From positions 1 through 37,770 of the forward strand of contig RECR01000125.1 of NCBI GenBank assembly GCA_007693955.1: a stretch of 37,770 nucleotides of DNA. The letters are read 5' to 3'. Shown piece by piece: positions 18,455 through 27,743 of this stretch; position 1 is the stretch's first letter; each line of letters begins with the position of its first letter. The position numbers and the translations under genes were made by a program. The notes beneath the pieces were generated by a model, which saw only the letters and a program-made list of their open reading frames with translations, had not been told where the DNA came from and did not search any database. This DNA is from Gloeocapsa sp. DLM2.Bin57 (GTDB lineage Bacteria > Cyanobacteriota > Cyanobacteriia > Cyanobacteriales > Gloeocapsaceae).

Positions 18455-20341
18455 GGGAGAACTCGCGCTAGCATAATCTTTGACTGGCATACGTCCTGAT
18501 ACATAAGCTATACGTCCTGCTACCGTAGCCATACCCATAGCTTTAGCCATAGCAGGGGGATCTTTAGCTAGGGCGATCGCGCTATTAATCAACACTGCAT
18601 CTGCACCCATTTCCATGGCTAAAGTTGCTTCACTAGGTGTCCCTATTCCCGCATCTACCACTACGGGTACGTTAGCTTGTTCAATAATAATAGCGATGTT
18701 AGCAGCATTACGAATACCTTGACCTGATCCGATGGGTGAACCGAGTGGCATAACGGTAACACATCCAGCTTCTTCTAGTCGTTTAGCTAGGAGAGGATCT
18801 GCGTTAATATAGGGTAAAACGGCGAAACCTTCTTTAACTAGTTGGGAGGCTGCTTTCAGGGTTTCGATGGGGTCTGGTAATAAATACTTAGGGTCGGGAA
18901 TTACTTCTAACTTGACAAAGTTATTATCCTCTTGACCTACTAATTTAGCCATTTCCCTACCTAAACGAGCTACCCTGATCGCTTCTTCTGCTGTTTTACA
19001 TCCTGCGGTGTTAGGAAGCATCCAGATTTTTTGCCAATCGATAGTTTCTGCTAAGCCCTCGTGTCCTGGTGCTTTCGTTTGAACACGACGTACTGCTACG
19101 GTGACGATTTCACAACCGCTAGACTCAATACTAGCTTGCATAGTCGGGATATTGGGATATTTTCCTGTACCGGTTAATAAACGAGAACGAAAAGTTTTAC
19201 CAGCGATTTGTAACTGGTCCTCTGTTAGGGTAGGAATAGAGGGAGTGGAGGGAATTAAAGCTGTCATAGGTTTACTTACAGGACGATAAAAGCGATCGCA
19301 GTTAAAATGTGTCAACAGGGGATCTGACTGTTGATTAATAATCAGATTAGCAATGATAGAAGCTGTCACTGGTGCTAATAATATCCCATTACGGTAATGA
19401 CCAGTAGCTAAAATTAAATTATCACAATTACTCTTACCTAGTATAGGTAGTTCGTCTGGAGTGCCGGGACGAAAACCCGACCAAAAACTCTCTATAGACC
19501 AATCTTGCAAAGTGGGATAGAGACGAATAGCGTTATTTAATAAAGTTTTTATCCCTTGAGGTGTATTATTAGCTTGATAACCGACTTTCTCTGAAGTTGC
19601 TCCCACGATTAAACGACCACTTTGTCTAGGTACTAAATAGGTTTGTGGTCCATAGAGTACCCTTTGTAGGGGTAATTCTGTTCCCGAGGGCATTTGTAAG
19701 GCTAACATCTGACCTTTGACGGGATATACTGGCAGGGGGTAGAGTTGACTTGACCAAGCACCTGCTGTTAATACGTAGGTTTCGGCGTAGAAATCTCCTT
19801 GTTTAGTGCGCACACTTTCTACTTTACCCTGTCTTTGGGCGATCGCTTCGACGGTTATTCCTTGTATCAGTTCGATTTCTAATATTTCTACGGCTTTTAG
19901 TAATGCTTTGTACAATTCCCTGGGATCTACTTGTCCATCTTCGGGATAGCAATAACCCCCTACTACTTCTGTTCCTAATCCTGGTTGGATCAGGTTAATT
20001 CCTTCTCTATCTAACCAGAAACCCTCTGTTGACTCGGGAGTTGTGTAAACTGGAGCGAGAATTCCACATGACCAATAACCAACGTTTAATTGGGTTAATT
20101 CTTCGATTTTGCGTACCCATTCGGGATATAACCAACGCGATCGCTCTGCTAATTCTGCTAGTGGACCTGGTGGTAATTGTTCTGCTCCTGGGGCGAGCAT
20201 TCCCGCTGCTGCTAAGGTTGCTACTTCTTGAGGGTTACGACTAAGTATTTTAACTGTAGCTCCACGTAGTTTTAAATCGATAGCGATGGCTAATCCATTG
20301 ATTCCTGCACCGATAATTAATATTTCTGTTGTTTTTTGCAT
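18434..20341 (-). CDS. thiO/thiG: ThiO-ThiG fusion (glycine oxidase / thiazole synthase)
   Basis: A 635-aa bifunctional thiamine enzyme. Residues 1-350 are the FAD-dependent glycine oxidase ThiO (dinucleotide motif [13 protein letters not shown] at 8-20, plus [10 protein letters not shown] and the [12 protein letters not shown] and [13 protein letters not shown] motifs), which makes dehydroglycine. Residues about 372-635 are ThiG ([10 protein letters not shown], Schiff-base Lys477 in VKLEV, then [11 protein letters not shown] and [11 protein letters not shown]), which builds the thiazole phosphate. Joining the two lets the unstable imine pass directly between active sites. This fusion is well known in cyanobacteria. 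It lies 9 bp after the DUF4079 stop codon. Confidence 0.95.
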   Translation of the reverse strand: MQKTTEILIIGAGINGLAIAIDLKLRGATVKILSRNPQEVATLAAAGMLAPGAEQLPPGPLAELAERSRWLYPEWVRKIEELTQLNVGYWSCGILAPVYTTPESTEGFWLDREGINLIQPGLGTEVVGGYCYPEDGQVDPRELYKALLKAVEILEIELIQGITVEAIAQRQGKVESVRTKQGDFYAETYVLTAGAWSSQLYPLPVYPVKGQMLALQMPSGTELPLQRVLYGPQTYLVPRQSGRLIVGATSEKVGYQANNTPQGIKTLLNNAIRLYPTLQDWSIESFWSGFRPGTPDELPILGKSNCDNLILATGHYRNGILLAPVTASIIANLIINQQSDPLLTHFNCDRFYRPVSKPMTALIPSTPSIPTLTEDQLQIAGKTFRSRLLTGTGKYPNIPTMQASIESSGCEIVTVAVRRVQTKAPGHEGLAETIDWQKIWMLPNTAGCKTAEEAIRVARLGREMAKLVGQEDNNFVKLEVIPDPKYLLPDPIETLKAASQLVKEGFAVLPYINADPLLAKRLEEAGCVTVMPLGSPIGSGQGIRNAANIAIIIEQANVPVVVDAGIGTPSEATLAMEMGADAVLINSAIALAKDPPAMAKAMGMATVAGRIAYVSGRMPVKDYASASSPLTGTVG

Positions 20342-20350
20342 AGAATTTAT

Positions 20351-20788
20351 TTAAGGTAAATATTTTTGTACCACATGCCAACCTGTCACAGAGACGGAAA
20401 TAAAGGCTAATAAGAGCATAATATTAGTTTTAACGTGGAGCGATCGCGCTTGGGGATGTTTTGGACCTATTTGGATAGCACTTACTGCTGATATTAGCAC
20501 CAAGATAACCACACTCAATCCTGCCAACAAATGAGGTGAATGTCCCAAGCTGCCATAATGACCTATTGTACCCACTATACCAATAATTAATAACAATAAA
20601 ACTAATAACACCATAGTTATCCCTATCCCATAGTGTAAGGGTTTTAACCATTGAGGACGGGTTTTTTGTTGACTACGTTGTTTATAGAGCCAAAAGCCAC
20701 TGATTCCCTGCAATACATAGGCTAAAATCCCTAAACCCATTGACCATGCTGCTATTTTCCATAACCAGAGAAATGACGGTAAATTCAT
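20351..20788 (-). CDS. DUF4079 family membrane protein
   Basis: A 145-aa integral membrane protein with four predicted helices (about 7-32, 51-74, 84-105 and 121-140). His residues occur near or in them (LHYGIG, IGHYG, GHSPHLLAG, GWHVV). This pattern of scattered membrane His residues recalls b-type haem or pigment binding, but no function is established. The family (DUF4079) is typical of cyanobacteria and plastids. ATG start. It is first in a two-gene unit with thiO-thiG and divergent from the DUF29 remnant. Confidence 0.8.
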   Translation of the reverse strand: MNLPSFLWLWKIAAWSMGLGILAYVLQGISGFWLYKQRSQQKTRPQWLKPLHYGIGITMVLLVLLLLIIGIVGTIGHYGSLGHSPHLLAGLSVVILVLISAVSAIQIGPKHPQARSLHVKTNIMLLLAFISVSVTGWHVVQKYLP

Positions 20789-20839
20789 TAGTAGAATCTA
20801 ATTTAGACCTAACCTTATAATATCCTATGAACAAAAACC

Positions 20840-21126
20840 ATGTCTGAACAATTAGACAATCATGATTTACTGCTATGGCTTGAGCAAACCATTGAACAAT
20901 TAAAAAATCGTGACTTTGAGTCTTGGGATATTGAGCATTTAATTGAGGAGTTAGTTGCTGTGGGTAAATCTGCACAAAATACCTTAACCAGCAATCTGAT
21001 GATTTTGTTAGCTCATTTACTCAAATTAAAAGTCCCGATGCACCATCTAGCCTGAAAGAAAGCTTTTATAATTCGGTTATCTAACATCGTCAACGAGTAT
21101 TAAATAAAGACTTCTACGAAGAGTAA
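20840..21126 (+). pseudogene. DUF29 family gene, frameshifted and interrupted by a stop codon
   Basis: The first 64 codons (20840 to about 21034) give the usual DUF29 N-terminus (DLLLWLEQTIEQLKNRDFES, then LIEELVAVGKSAQNTL and LLAHLLKLKV). The original frame then runs into a stop at 21053. Homology continues in another frame from 21037 (DAPSSLKESFYNSVI), meets TAA at 21082, and resumes in that frame (HRQRVLNKDFYEE) to a stop at 21124. At least one frameshift and one nonsense change are therefore needed. The C-terminal third of the domain is also missing. A 71-aa truncated product could still be made. Confidence 0.8.
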
Positions 21127-21151
21127 AAAAGGCTACCTGTAAAGATAGCCT
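21125..21151 (-). terminator. Intrinsic terminator of the DUF1830 gene
   Basis: The hairpin AGGCTA / TAGCCT (21130-21135 and 21146-21151, 10-nt loop), read on the minus strand, is followed at once by a run of T (21125-21130 on the plus strand is all A). It lies 22 bp beyond the DUF1830 stop codon. In the plus direction only a loose AT tract follows. Confidence 0.7.
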
Positions 21152-21172
21152 CAACTATTATTTTTACCTTGA

Positions 21173-21487
21173 TTAAGCAATCGCTTTTAATTTTTGATTT
21201 ACTTCAGTTTTTTTTTCCTCAACTGGTTCGGAATCTTGAATATGTAAGCGTTCACATGGTATAGTATCTGAGAGGATAGCACTTGCCATCATTCCAGTAT
21301 GTACTTCTAATAAAGCTTCTGGAGTTGCTTCAAATACTAGACGTTGTCCAGGAAAAGCGACACGTTCAAAATACCAATTAGGAATATTAGTAATACGAAC
21401 TACTTGAATTTGACTAGTGGCGTTTACATAGCAGCAGAGGAAGTTTTCACCTGTGGTATTGGTAATAGGGTCAAGGATTTGAGCCAT
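21173..21487 (-). CDS. DUF1830 domain protein
   Basis: A 104-aa small soluble protein of the cyanobacterial DUF1830 family. It shows the characteristic core CCYVNATSQIQVVRITNIPN and WYFERVAFPGQRLVFEA, then MASAILSDTIPCERL. The charged Lys/Glu-rich tail (90-104) is variable. The function is unknown. ATG start. It is monocistronic, with its own terminator, and divergent from the radical SAM gene across a 185-bp AT-rich spacer in which I see no clear motif. Confidence 0.85.
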   Translation of the reverse strand: MAQILDPITNTTGENFLCCYVNATSQIQVVRITNIPNWYFERVAFPGQRLVFEATPEALLEVHTGMMASAILSDTIPCERLHIQDSEPVEEKKTEVNQKLKAIA

Positions 21488-21672
21488 AAGGTTTGCCGTA
21501 AATATTTAGTAAATTTTTTTTCTACAGCTTTAGGCTAACACTTATTGATCCCCGTTAACTGTAAAGAGTAATACTAGACCAGTATTTTTAAGCAAAATTT
21601 TTGTTCTTTTGTTAAAGTTAAGATATATAAACTCATTTTAAGATTTTCAGTAAACTCCCATACCGATCGCTA

Positions 21673-23253
21673 ATGAAAGAAAAAATCCTCTATCTGCGTC
21701 TTCCCTGTAACCCGATTTTTCCGATTGGCGTAGTTTATCTAGCTGATCATATCCATAAACAATTTCCTGGTATCTCTCAAAAAATCTTTGATTTTGGGAC
21801 TGTTGCTCCCCTAGACTATAAACAAGCCTTAGATCGCTGTATCGACGAATTTCAACCCACCTTATTAGTATTTTCTTGGCGAGATATTCAAATTTATGCT
21901 CCTGTAGGTGGTAGGGGTGGTAACCCTCTGCAAAATGCCTTTGAGTTTTATTACGCTAAAAACCCCCTAATTAAGCTAAGAGGAGCTTTAGGGGGTTTAA
22001 AAGTCACTAGCGCTTATTATGGTGAACTTTGGCGCAATATCGGCTTAATTAAGCGGGGATGGCGACGAGCACAAAAATATAACCCCCAAGCACGTTTAGT
22101 CGTAGGAGGAGGTGCAGTTAGTGTATTTTATGAACAGTTACAAGAAAAACTCCCCCAAGGAACAATCGTTTCTGTAGGAGAAGGAGAAACTCTCTTAGAA
22201 AAACTGTTACGTCAAGAAGACCTGCTCAGTGAACGTTGTTATATAGTAGGTGAAAATCAACCTCGTCAACGTCTCATTCACGAACAACCCACCCCCCTAG
22301 AAAAAGCCGCTTGTGATTATGACTACATCAGCAGTATTTGGCGGGAGTTTGATTATTATCTACTAGAAAATGATTTCTATATCGGTGTTCAAACCAAAAG
22401 AGGTTGTCCCCATAACTGTTGCTATTGTATCTATACAGTAGTAGAGGGGAAACAAGTAAGAATTAATCCCAGCGATGAAGTAGTTAAAGAAATCCGTCAA
22501 CTCTACGATCGCGGGATTCGCAATTTTTGGTTTACTGATGCGCAATTTATTCCCGCGCGCAAATTTATCGACGATGCGATCGAATTGTTGGAAAAGATAG
22601 TAGATTCTGGTATGACGGATATACATTGGGCTGCTTATATCCGCGCTGATAACCTCAATCCTAAACTCTGTGAATTGATGGTTAAAACAGGTATGAACTA
22701 CTTTGAAATCGGGATCACCAGTGGTTCACAAGAATTAGTGCGTAAAATGCGTATGGGTTATAATCTACGTACAGTCTTAGCAAATTGTCGGGATTTAAAA
22801 CAAGCAGGATTTAACGATCTAGTCTCGGTTAATTACTCCTTTAATGTTATCGATGAGACTTATGAGACAATCCGTCAGACTATTGCTTATCATAGAGAAT
22901 TAGAGCGGATTTTTGGCGCAGAAAAAGTCGAACCAGCTATCTTCTTTATCGGGTTACAACCCCATACTCATTTAGAAGAATACGCTTTTCAACAAAATAT
23001 CCTTAAACAAGGTTATAATCCTATGAGTTTAATGCCTTGGACGGCTAAAAAACTACTCTGGAATCCTGAGCCTTTAGGATCATTTTTGGGGGAAGTTTGT
23101 TTACAAGCTTGGCAACAAAATCCCCTTGACTTTGGTCGAGAAGTGTTTAACATTCTAGAGGATAAATTGGGTTGTGCTGACTTAGAAGAGGCTTTACGTG
23201 CTCCTATCCCAGAGACAGCAACTCCAAAAATTTTAACTACTGCGGTAGTGTAA
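21673..23253 (+). CDS. B12-binding-domain-type radical SAM protein
   Basis: A 526-aa protein. The N-terminal part (about 1-190) has the Rossmann-like layout of B12-binding radical SAM enzymes (VGGGAVSVFYEQL, VSVGEGETLLEKLL). The radical SAM core follows, with the 4Fe-4S motif Cys245-x3-Cys249-x2-Cys252 (RGCPHNCCYCIY). Downstream are FWFTDAQFIP and YFEIGITSGSQELVRKM, typical of the TIM-barrel core. No cobalamin-ligating D-x-H-x-x-G is obvious, so the N-terminal domain may not bind B12. The substrate is unknown. ATG start without a clear ribosome binding site. A weak hairpin (23262-23286) separates it from the next gene. Confidence 0.85.
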   Translation: MKEKILYLRLPCNPIFPIGVVYLADHIHKQFPGISQKIFDFGTVAPLDYKQALDRCIDEFQPTLLVFSWRDIQIYAPVGGRGGNPLQNAFEFYYAKNPLIKLRGALGGLKVTSAYYGELWRNIGLIKRGWRRAQKYNPQARLVVGGGAVSVFYEQLQEKLPQGTIVSVGEGETLLEKLLRQEDLLSERCYIVGENQPRQRLIHEQPTPLEKAACDYDYISSIWREFDYYLLENDFYIGVQTKRGCPHNCCYCIYTVVEGKQVRINPSDEVVKEIRQLYDRGIRNFWFTDAQFIPARKFIDDAIELLEKIVDSGMTDIHWAAYIRADNLNPKLCELMVKTGMNYFEIGITSGSQELVRKMRMGYNLRTVLANCRDLKQAGFNDLVSVNYSFNVIDETYETIRQTIAYHRELERIFGAEKVEPAIFFIGLQPHTHLEEYAFQQNILKQGYNPMSLMPWTAKKLLWNPEPLGSFLGEVCLQAWQQNPLDFGREVFNILEDKLGCADLEEALRAPIPETATPKILTTAVV

Positions 23254-23261
23254 ACCAAAGG

Positions 23262-23286
23262 TATTAGGGATCATTGCTCCCTGATA
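23262..23286 (+). terminator. Weak terminator-like hairpin after the radical SAM gene
   Basis: A 9-bp stem, TATTAGGGA / TCCCTGATA, with one G-U pair and a 7-nt loop, lies 9 nt after the stop codon. The following sequence is T-rich but has no solid T-run, so termination would be partial. Confidence 0.4.
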
Positions 23287-23316
23287 TCTTAATTTATTTT
23301 AGATCTAAGTATTATT

Positions 23317-24630
23317 ATGCTCAAAGGATCGATTTTAGAAAAACTTACCACTCGTCATCAGCAACTCAAAAACCCCCTGAATCTTGGTGTTTACTATAAA
23401 AATACTTTAGTAGCTTTGTGCCATGCCCTAGAAGACTTTATCCTAGAATCAACAGGAAATCCGCTAGTGTTAGCCGCTTTTCAACGAGGTAAATGGTATC
23501 TCCAAGAAGCAGATCGTTATGGAGAATTAGCTCAAAAAGCCTCTGAGATAGTCATTTTAGCTGCTCCTGAGACAGGTTTTACTACTCACCCTACTAGCAA
23601 TCAGTCTAACGTCTCTCTAGTTAATTTGACCACAGATGATCCAGTAGCTCAAGAATGGCACTTGATGATTTTATCACCTAATTATAGTGCTATGGTGCTA
23701 TGCCAAGAACTCTCTGAGGAAGATTATGGCATAATAGGACAACCTACCCAAGATTTAGAGCGCAAATTCTACGGGTTTTGGACTTTTGAAGCAGATTTAG
23801 TGCAAGAAACTCTCGAACTAGCTCAAGAACATATCGCTAAGTTTAATCTACCACTAGCAGAGAAAATCTCTCAAGAAATAACTCTGATTAATCAAACTAC
23901 CCAAGTTCCAGAATACGACTTAACCCCTGTTGTCTGTAAAGTCGTAGATTATCTCGAAAGTAGCCAACAAAACCTGTTATTGCCCCACAATTATACTCAG
24001 TATGGCTGCACTAAAGACCTAGATTACAACATCTTCTCTAATAAAATGCAAGCCTTCCTACGTATGGCGCAAATAATTGACCAAGCAGACGCAGTTAATC
24101 CTAATGCTGCTGCCTCGGTAACTTGTTATGCTGAAGCAATGGGACAGGTACTGGATCTACCTGCTTGGCAAATTAAACGTTTACGTCTAGCAGGATTATT
24201 ACACCGTCTGCCACCTTTGAAAGGGGTTCAATCTCTAACTACAGATGATGATCCATCCCAATCGGAAGTTTTGAGAATAATGCCCCAATTAGAAGCGATC
24301 GCTAAAATTATCACCCATCAAGATGAATGTTGGGATGGCTCAGGGATTCCCGATGGTCTTGCCTATGATAATATCCCCTTAGAATCCCGTATCTTGTCTT
24401 TAGTAGCTGATTTTCAAGCTCAATTACTTTATTATCAGCAAGAATCTGACCAATATGGTAAAGCTTTAGCTTACTGTCAACAGAGAGCCTCCACAGTTTA
24501 TGATCCTAAATTAGTCCAAACTCTAGAACTCTTAGTTTTAGGGTTACAACAAGGTATGGATTTACCTATTAATCAACCTAAAATTGCTTCGGGAATCTGG
24601 TTACTAGAAGAAGAGGAACAATTAGCATGA
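23317..24630 (+). CDS. DICT sensory domain plus degenerate HD-GYP-like protein
   Basis: A 437-aa protein. Residues about 20-190 resemble the DICT sensory domain found on cyanobacterial cyclic-di-GMP and two-component proteins (LVALCHALEDFIL, VLAAFQRGKWYLQEADRY). Residues about 240-420 resemble an HD-GYP phosphodiesterase: a WDGSGIPDGL block (339-348) preceded by His334 and followed by RILSLVADFQAQL. The HD pair is His296-Arg297 and GYP is GIP, so catalysis is doubtful. It may act as a sensor or scaffold. It overlaps the pentapeptide-repeat gene as ATGA, so the two are made together. Confidence 0.75.
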   Translation: MLKGSILEKLTTRHQQLKNPLNLGVYYKNTLVALCHALEDFILESTGNPLVLAAFQRGKWYLQEADRYGELAQKASEIVILAAPETGFTTHPTSNQSNVSLVNLTTDDPVAQEWHLMILSPNYSAMVLCQELSEEDYGIIGQPTQDLERKFYGFWTFEADLVQETLELAQEHIAKFNLPLAEKISQEITLINQTTQVPEYDLTPVVCKVVDYLESSQQNLLLPHNYTQYGCTKDLDYNIFSNKMQAFLRMAQIIDQADAVNPNAAASVTCYAEAMGQVLDLPAWQIKRLRLAGLLHRLPPLKGVQSLTTDDDPSQSEVLRIMPQLEAIAKIITHQDECWDGSGIPDGLAYDNIPLESRILSLVADFQAQLLYYQQESDQYGKALAYCQQRASTVYDPKLVQTLELLVLGLQQGMDLPINQPKIASGIWLLEEEEQLA

Positions 24631-25268
24631 ACTTAGAATTAATTCGCACAGGGAAAAGCAAACAACTACCAGGAGTCAATCTCGAAGACGAGAATCTCTC
24701 CTATACTCAATTAGAACGAGTTAATTTATCTGGAGCTAATTTAGTAGGAGTCAATCTCTCCCACGCTAACTTAAAAGGAGCTTGTTTAGATGGAGCTAAT
24801 CTACTCTGTGCTGGTTGTGATTTTGCTGATTTGAGAGCCAATTGTCTCGGGGCTAACTTCATGCAAGCTGATTTAAGTCACGCCGATTTACGAGGTAGTA
24901 ACTTACGGGGAGCTAATCTGATGGGGGCTAAATTGATTCAAGCCTCCCTAGCAGGAGCTTTTTTAAGTGGAGTTAACTTAACTGGAGTTAATCTGCGCGG
25001 GAGTGATTGTCGTGGGGTTGACTTTCGGGGTGCTAACCTCAATAGCGCTAATCTATCTGGGGCTAATTTAGCTGGGGCTAATCTGTCTGGGGCTATTTTA
25101 ACCGAAGTTAATCTCGAAGAAGCAGATTTACGGGGAGCTAATCTAGCTGGGGCTATTTTAGGGGGCGCTAATTTACTTTGTGCAGAATTAGAGGGAGCTT
25201 GTTTAGATGGAGCTAATTTAGACAAAGCTTGTTTAGTGGGTACTATTATAAATAAACAGCTAGTATAA
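24627..25268 (+). CDS. Pentapeptide-repeat protein
   Basis: A 213-aa protein made almost wholly of A(D/N)LxG pentapeptides from about residue 20 to 208. These should fold as a right-handed quadrilateral beta-helix. There is no signal peptide or membrane segment. Several units carry Cys (LLCAGCD, RANCLGA, GACLDGANL). Such proteins are abundant in cyanobacteria and mostly of unknown role; a few elsewhere mimic DNA or bind gyrase. Its start overlaps the DICT/HD stop codon, suggesting a functional pair. The repetitive DNA gives long open frames on the opposite strand that are not genes. Confidence 0.9.
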   Translation: MNLELIRTGKSKQLPGVNLEDENLSYTQLERVNLSGANLVGVNLSHANLKGACLDGANLLCAGCDFADLRANCLGANFMQADLSHADLRGSNLRGANLMGAKLIQASLAGAFLSGVNLTGVNLRGSDCRGVDFRGANLNSANLSGANLAGANLSGAILTEVNLEEADLRGANLAGAILGGANLLCAELEGACLDGANLDKACLVGTIINKQLV

Positions 25269-25309
25269 TTACTGTTGGTAAAAATACCAAATAGTTATCC
25301 ATAATCCCT

Positions 25310-26035
25310 GTGACCAAAAAAATGCCAAGATGGAGAGTCTTTCTCTATCTCATCTCTCAATTTAATTTTAGGCAAAAATTGCCCCGAACTAGTCAAACCT
25401 TTTGGTTAATAGTGATAATGGTGGCTTTGCTCTGTTGGCATTGGCAATTATTACTAGCAACCCTGGGGGGAGTTTTGGTTATGCAAGCCATTTATTTTTT
25501 CCCCCGTTATCATTGGCGTAGTCTGATTAGCTATTGGGAATCTTGGCGCAGTAGCTCTCATCGTCAATTCAGTTTAGCTGTCTTTGGTGGTGGAGTGGCT
25601 TCTGTCGTGGTTTATTTCCTTAGCTCCATTTTTGCTAAAACCGATAATCCCTGGTTAGCTACTGGTGTGATTTTTCAGGGTTTATTGAGTATAGTTACCT
25701 GTTTACTCTTGGTTTGGCAACTATTTACTAAAAATAATTATCAATATCAAAGTAATTGGGAACAATGGCTCATAGACTTAACCTCCACCGAAGCACTTAA
25801 ACGTCTGATAGCAGTAAGAGAATTGAGTAATTTAGCTCAGAGAAAACAACTAAATGCTACTGAATTAGTTCAACTGAGAGAATATCTACAGTTGATGCTT
25901 TCGGTAGAAACAGAAGTTGTGGTTAGACAGGCTATTTTAACTAGTTTAGAAACGGTTTTTAAGGTTAATCTTAACATTCCTTTACAAATGCCGTTAAATG
26001 TTAAAATAAATCCCTTTTCGATTTATCAGCGTTAA
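25310..26035 (+). CDS. Cyanobacterial membrane protein with helical (armadillo-like) C-terminus
   Basis: A 241-aa protein, not in a named functional family. The basic N-terminus is followed by hydrophobic segments at about 30-64 (probably a hairpin of two helices) and two more helices (about 87-107 and 117-140). A soluble helical tail (about 150-230, LTSTEALKRLIAVRELSNLA and later LREYLQLMLSVETEVVVRQAIL) looks like HEAT/armadillo units. The first start is GTG 25310; ATG 25322, four codons in, is equally possible, and no ribosome binding site decides. It stands alone between the pentapeptide gene and sigA. Confidence 0.65.
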   Translation: MTKKMPRWRVFLYLISQFNFRQKLPRTSQTFWLIVIMVALLCWHWQLLLATLGGVLVMQAIYFFPRYHWRSLISYWESWRSSSHRQFSLAVFGGGVASVVVYFLSSIFAKTDNPWLATGVIFQGLLSIVTCLLLVWQLFTKNNYQYQSNWEQWLIDLTSTEALKRLIAVRELSNLAQRKQLNATELVQLREYLQLMLSVETEVVVRQAILTSLETVFKVNLNIPLQMPLNVKINPFSIYQR

Positions 26036-26380
26036 CAAAGTGATCCCTAAATAAAAAAAATTTTGGTTAAATAACGACAAAACGATTAGTTTTTGTTATC
26101 GTAGAGGTCAAGGCATAACCTTATTTTCAGAAAAATTATGTACTATATTGCTCCTCACACACAAAAATTGAGAGTTTTTTCTCGTTTCTCCCCTGATGTT
26201 TTGGGGAATTACCAATAGGGAAAATAGTTCATTAATTGAACAAAAAAAATCCACCAAGATATTGTAAAGGAAGTTACAATCAGAGAGGTCTTTTGCCAAT
26301 CACTATTCAAGGGCGACTTGAAACAAAAATCGTGCACAATATCTTCTGAATTGAAAACAAAAGGAGAAAGAGGAAAAATA
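26036..26380. promoter_or_regulatory. sigA upstream region
   Basis: A 345-bp AT-rich region with no convincing gene. A possible promoter is TTGAAC (26236-26241) with TATTGT (26260-26265) at 18-bp spacing. Overlapping the -10 is a perfect 7-bp inverted repeat, ATTGTAA / TTACAAT (26261-26267 and 26274-26280, 6-nt gap), placed like an operator. GTTACAAT within it equals one half of the RpaB HLR1 motif. The sigA ribosome binding site is GGAG at 26362-26365 or, nearer, AGAGG at 26369-26373. Confidence 0.4.
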
Positions 26381-27508
26381 ATGACTCAAGCTAATGATCT
26401 ACTTACAGAAATGAATCCGTCTCAGGAATGGACAGAACTAGTGCTTGATGAAAGCGAAATCATTAACATAGAAGAAGAGTTTGAAGATGCGGTAGCTCAG
26501 GTTAATAAGAAAAATCGCAAAGTATCAAACTTGCGTCGCACGGAAACCCCCAAGAAAAAACCCTACACAGAAGACTCGATTCGCATCTACTTACAAGAAA
26601 TTGGGCGCATTCGTCTGTTACGAGCCGAAGAAGAAATAGAATTAGCTCGTAAAATAGCCGATTTATTAGAGTTAGAACAACAACGAGAGAAACTTTCAGA
26701 AGAGCTTAAACGTATCCCCACAGAAAGAGAATGGGCTAAAGCTGTAGAGATGGAATTACCAGCTTTTCGTCGTCGGATGTATCTAGGAAGACGAGCTAAA
26801 GAAAAGATGGTGCAGTCTAATCTACGTTTAGTAGTTTCTATCGCTAAAAAATATATGAATCGGGGGTTATCTTTTCAAGACTTGATTCAAGAAGGATCAT
26901 TAGGATTAATTCGAGCAGCGGAAAAATTTGACCACGAAAAAGGTTATAAATTTTCTACCTATGCGACTTGGTGGATTAGACAAGCCATAACCAGAGCGAT
27001 CGCTGATCAATCTAGAACAATTCGCTTACCAGTGCATTTGTACGAAACAATCTCGCGCATTAAGAAAACAACTAAAATTCTCTCACAAGAAATGGGGCGT
27101 AAACCCACAGAGGAAGAAATCGCTACCCATATGGAAATGACTATAGAGAAATTGCGTTTTATCGCTAAATCAGCTCAATTACCTATTTCTTTAGAAACTC
27201 CTATCGGTAAAGAAGAAGATTCACGTTTAGGAGATTTTATCGAAGCAGATGGAGAAACACCAGAAGATGATGTCTCCAAAAACTTACTCAGAGAAGATTT
27301 AGAACAAGTTTTAGATAGTTTAAGCCCTCGAGAAAGGGATGTATTAAGGTTACGCTACGGCTTAGATGATGGTAGAATGAAAACCCTAGAAGAAATTGGT
27401 CAGATTTTTGATGTAACCAGGGAACGTATTCGCCAAATTGAAGCAAAAGCCTTAAGAAAGCTTCGTCATCCTAATCGCAATAGTATTTTAAAAGAGTATG
27501 TACGTTAA
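26381..27508 (+). CDS. sigA: Principal RNA polymerase sigma factor SigA
   Basis: Group 1 sigma-70 factor, 375 aa, which directs core RNA polymerase to housekeeping promoters, including those of photosynthesis genes. Regions: 1.2 (from about 65, [17 protein letters not shown]), 2 (about 145-220, [20 protein letters not shown] then [17 protein letters not shown]), 3, and 4.2 ([20 protein letters not shown]). The [18 protein letters not shown] segment and the [11 protein letters not shown] end mark the SigA group rather than the alternative cyanobacterial sigmas. The N-terminus is short and has no full region 1.1. The start is ATG 26381 (MTQAND, as in other cyanobacterial SigA); 21 upstream in-frame codons are ignored. 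Confidence 0.94.
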   Translation: MTQANDLLTEMNPSQEWTELVLDESEIINIEEEFEDAVAQVNKKNRKVSNLRRTETPKKKPYTEDSIRIYLQEIGRIRLLRAEEEIELARKIADLLELEQQREKLSEELKRIPTEREWAKAVEMELPAFRRRMYLGRRAKEKMVQSNLRLVVSIAKKYMNRGLSFQDLIQEGSLGLIRAAEKFDHEKGYKFSTYATWWIRQAITRAIADQSRTIRLPVHLYETISRIKKTTKILSQEMGRKPTEEEIATHMEMTIEKLRFIAKSAQLPISLETPIGKEEDSRLGDFIEADGETPEDDVSKNLLREDLEQVLDSLSPRERDVLRLRYGLDDGRMKTLEEIGQIFDVTRERIRQIEAKALRKLRHPNRNSILKEYVR

Positions 27509-27530
27509 ATACTTAATTTGATTTTAAACA

Positions 27531-27659
27531 ATGAGTAAAGAAAAAATAGTCGCTATTGTTACAGGAACAATATCTATCCTGTTGGCTGTGATTTATCTAG
27601 TCATAGTGCAGATTCTGGATTTACGCACTGAAATGCTACCTGCACCTATGGATTGGTAG
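27531..27659 (+). CDS. Small single-helix membrane protein (42 aa)
   Basis: A 42-aa peptide starting MSKEKIVAIVTGTISILLAV and ending in LPAPMDW. It has one clear membrane helix (about 6-28) between a charged N-terminus and a short acidic/polar tail. It begins 22 nt after the sigA stop codon and is co-oriented, so it could be on the sigA transcript. The clean helix and start suggest a real gene; similar short proteins occur in other cyanobacteria as far as I recall, with unknown function. Confidence 0.65.
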   Translation: MSKEKIVAIVTGTISILLAVIYLVIVQILDLRTEMLPAPMDW

Positions 27660-27743
27660 TCAGGGGTTAGGTTTTAGGTAGTTAGGTTTTAGGTGTTATT
27701 GGTTCTATATGCTATACTCCAAAGCTCCCCTACTCCCTACTCC
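27660..27743. repeat. Short tandemly repeated spacer
   Basis: Between the small membrane gene and recN lie repeats of TTAGGTTTTAGGT (27667-27692, two near copies) and of CTACTCC/CTCCCTA (27727-27752, three to four 7-bp copies). The latter run into the recN 3' end. Heptamer tandem repeats of this kind are common in cyanobacterial spacers. A related GGGAGTAGGGAG motif occurs at 37690-37701. Confidence 0.7.

Noticed and set aside
24938-25225. Minus-strand Lys/Ala/Pro-rich ORF
   Set aside because: It is the reverse reading of the pentapeptide-repeat DNA, which naturally leaves opposite frames open.
26108-26299. Minus-strand 63-codon ORF upstream of sigA
   Set aside because: No ribosome binding site or recognisable protein features; it covers the presumed promoter and inverted repeat.
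26318-26380. N-terminal extension of SigA
   Set aside because: The extra 21 residues do not look like SigA, and the ATG at 26381 has a better ribosome binding site and the typical MTQAND start.
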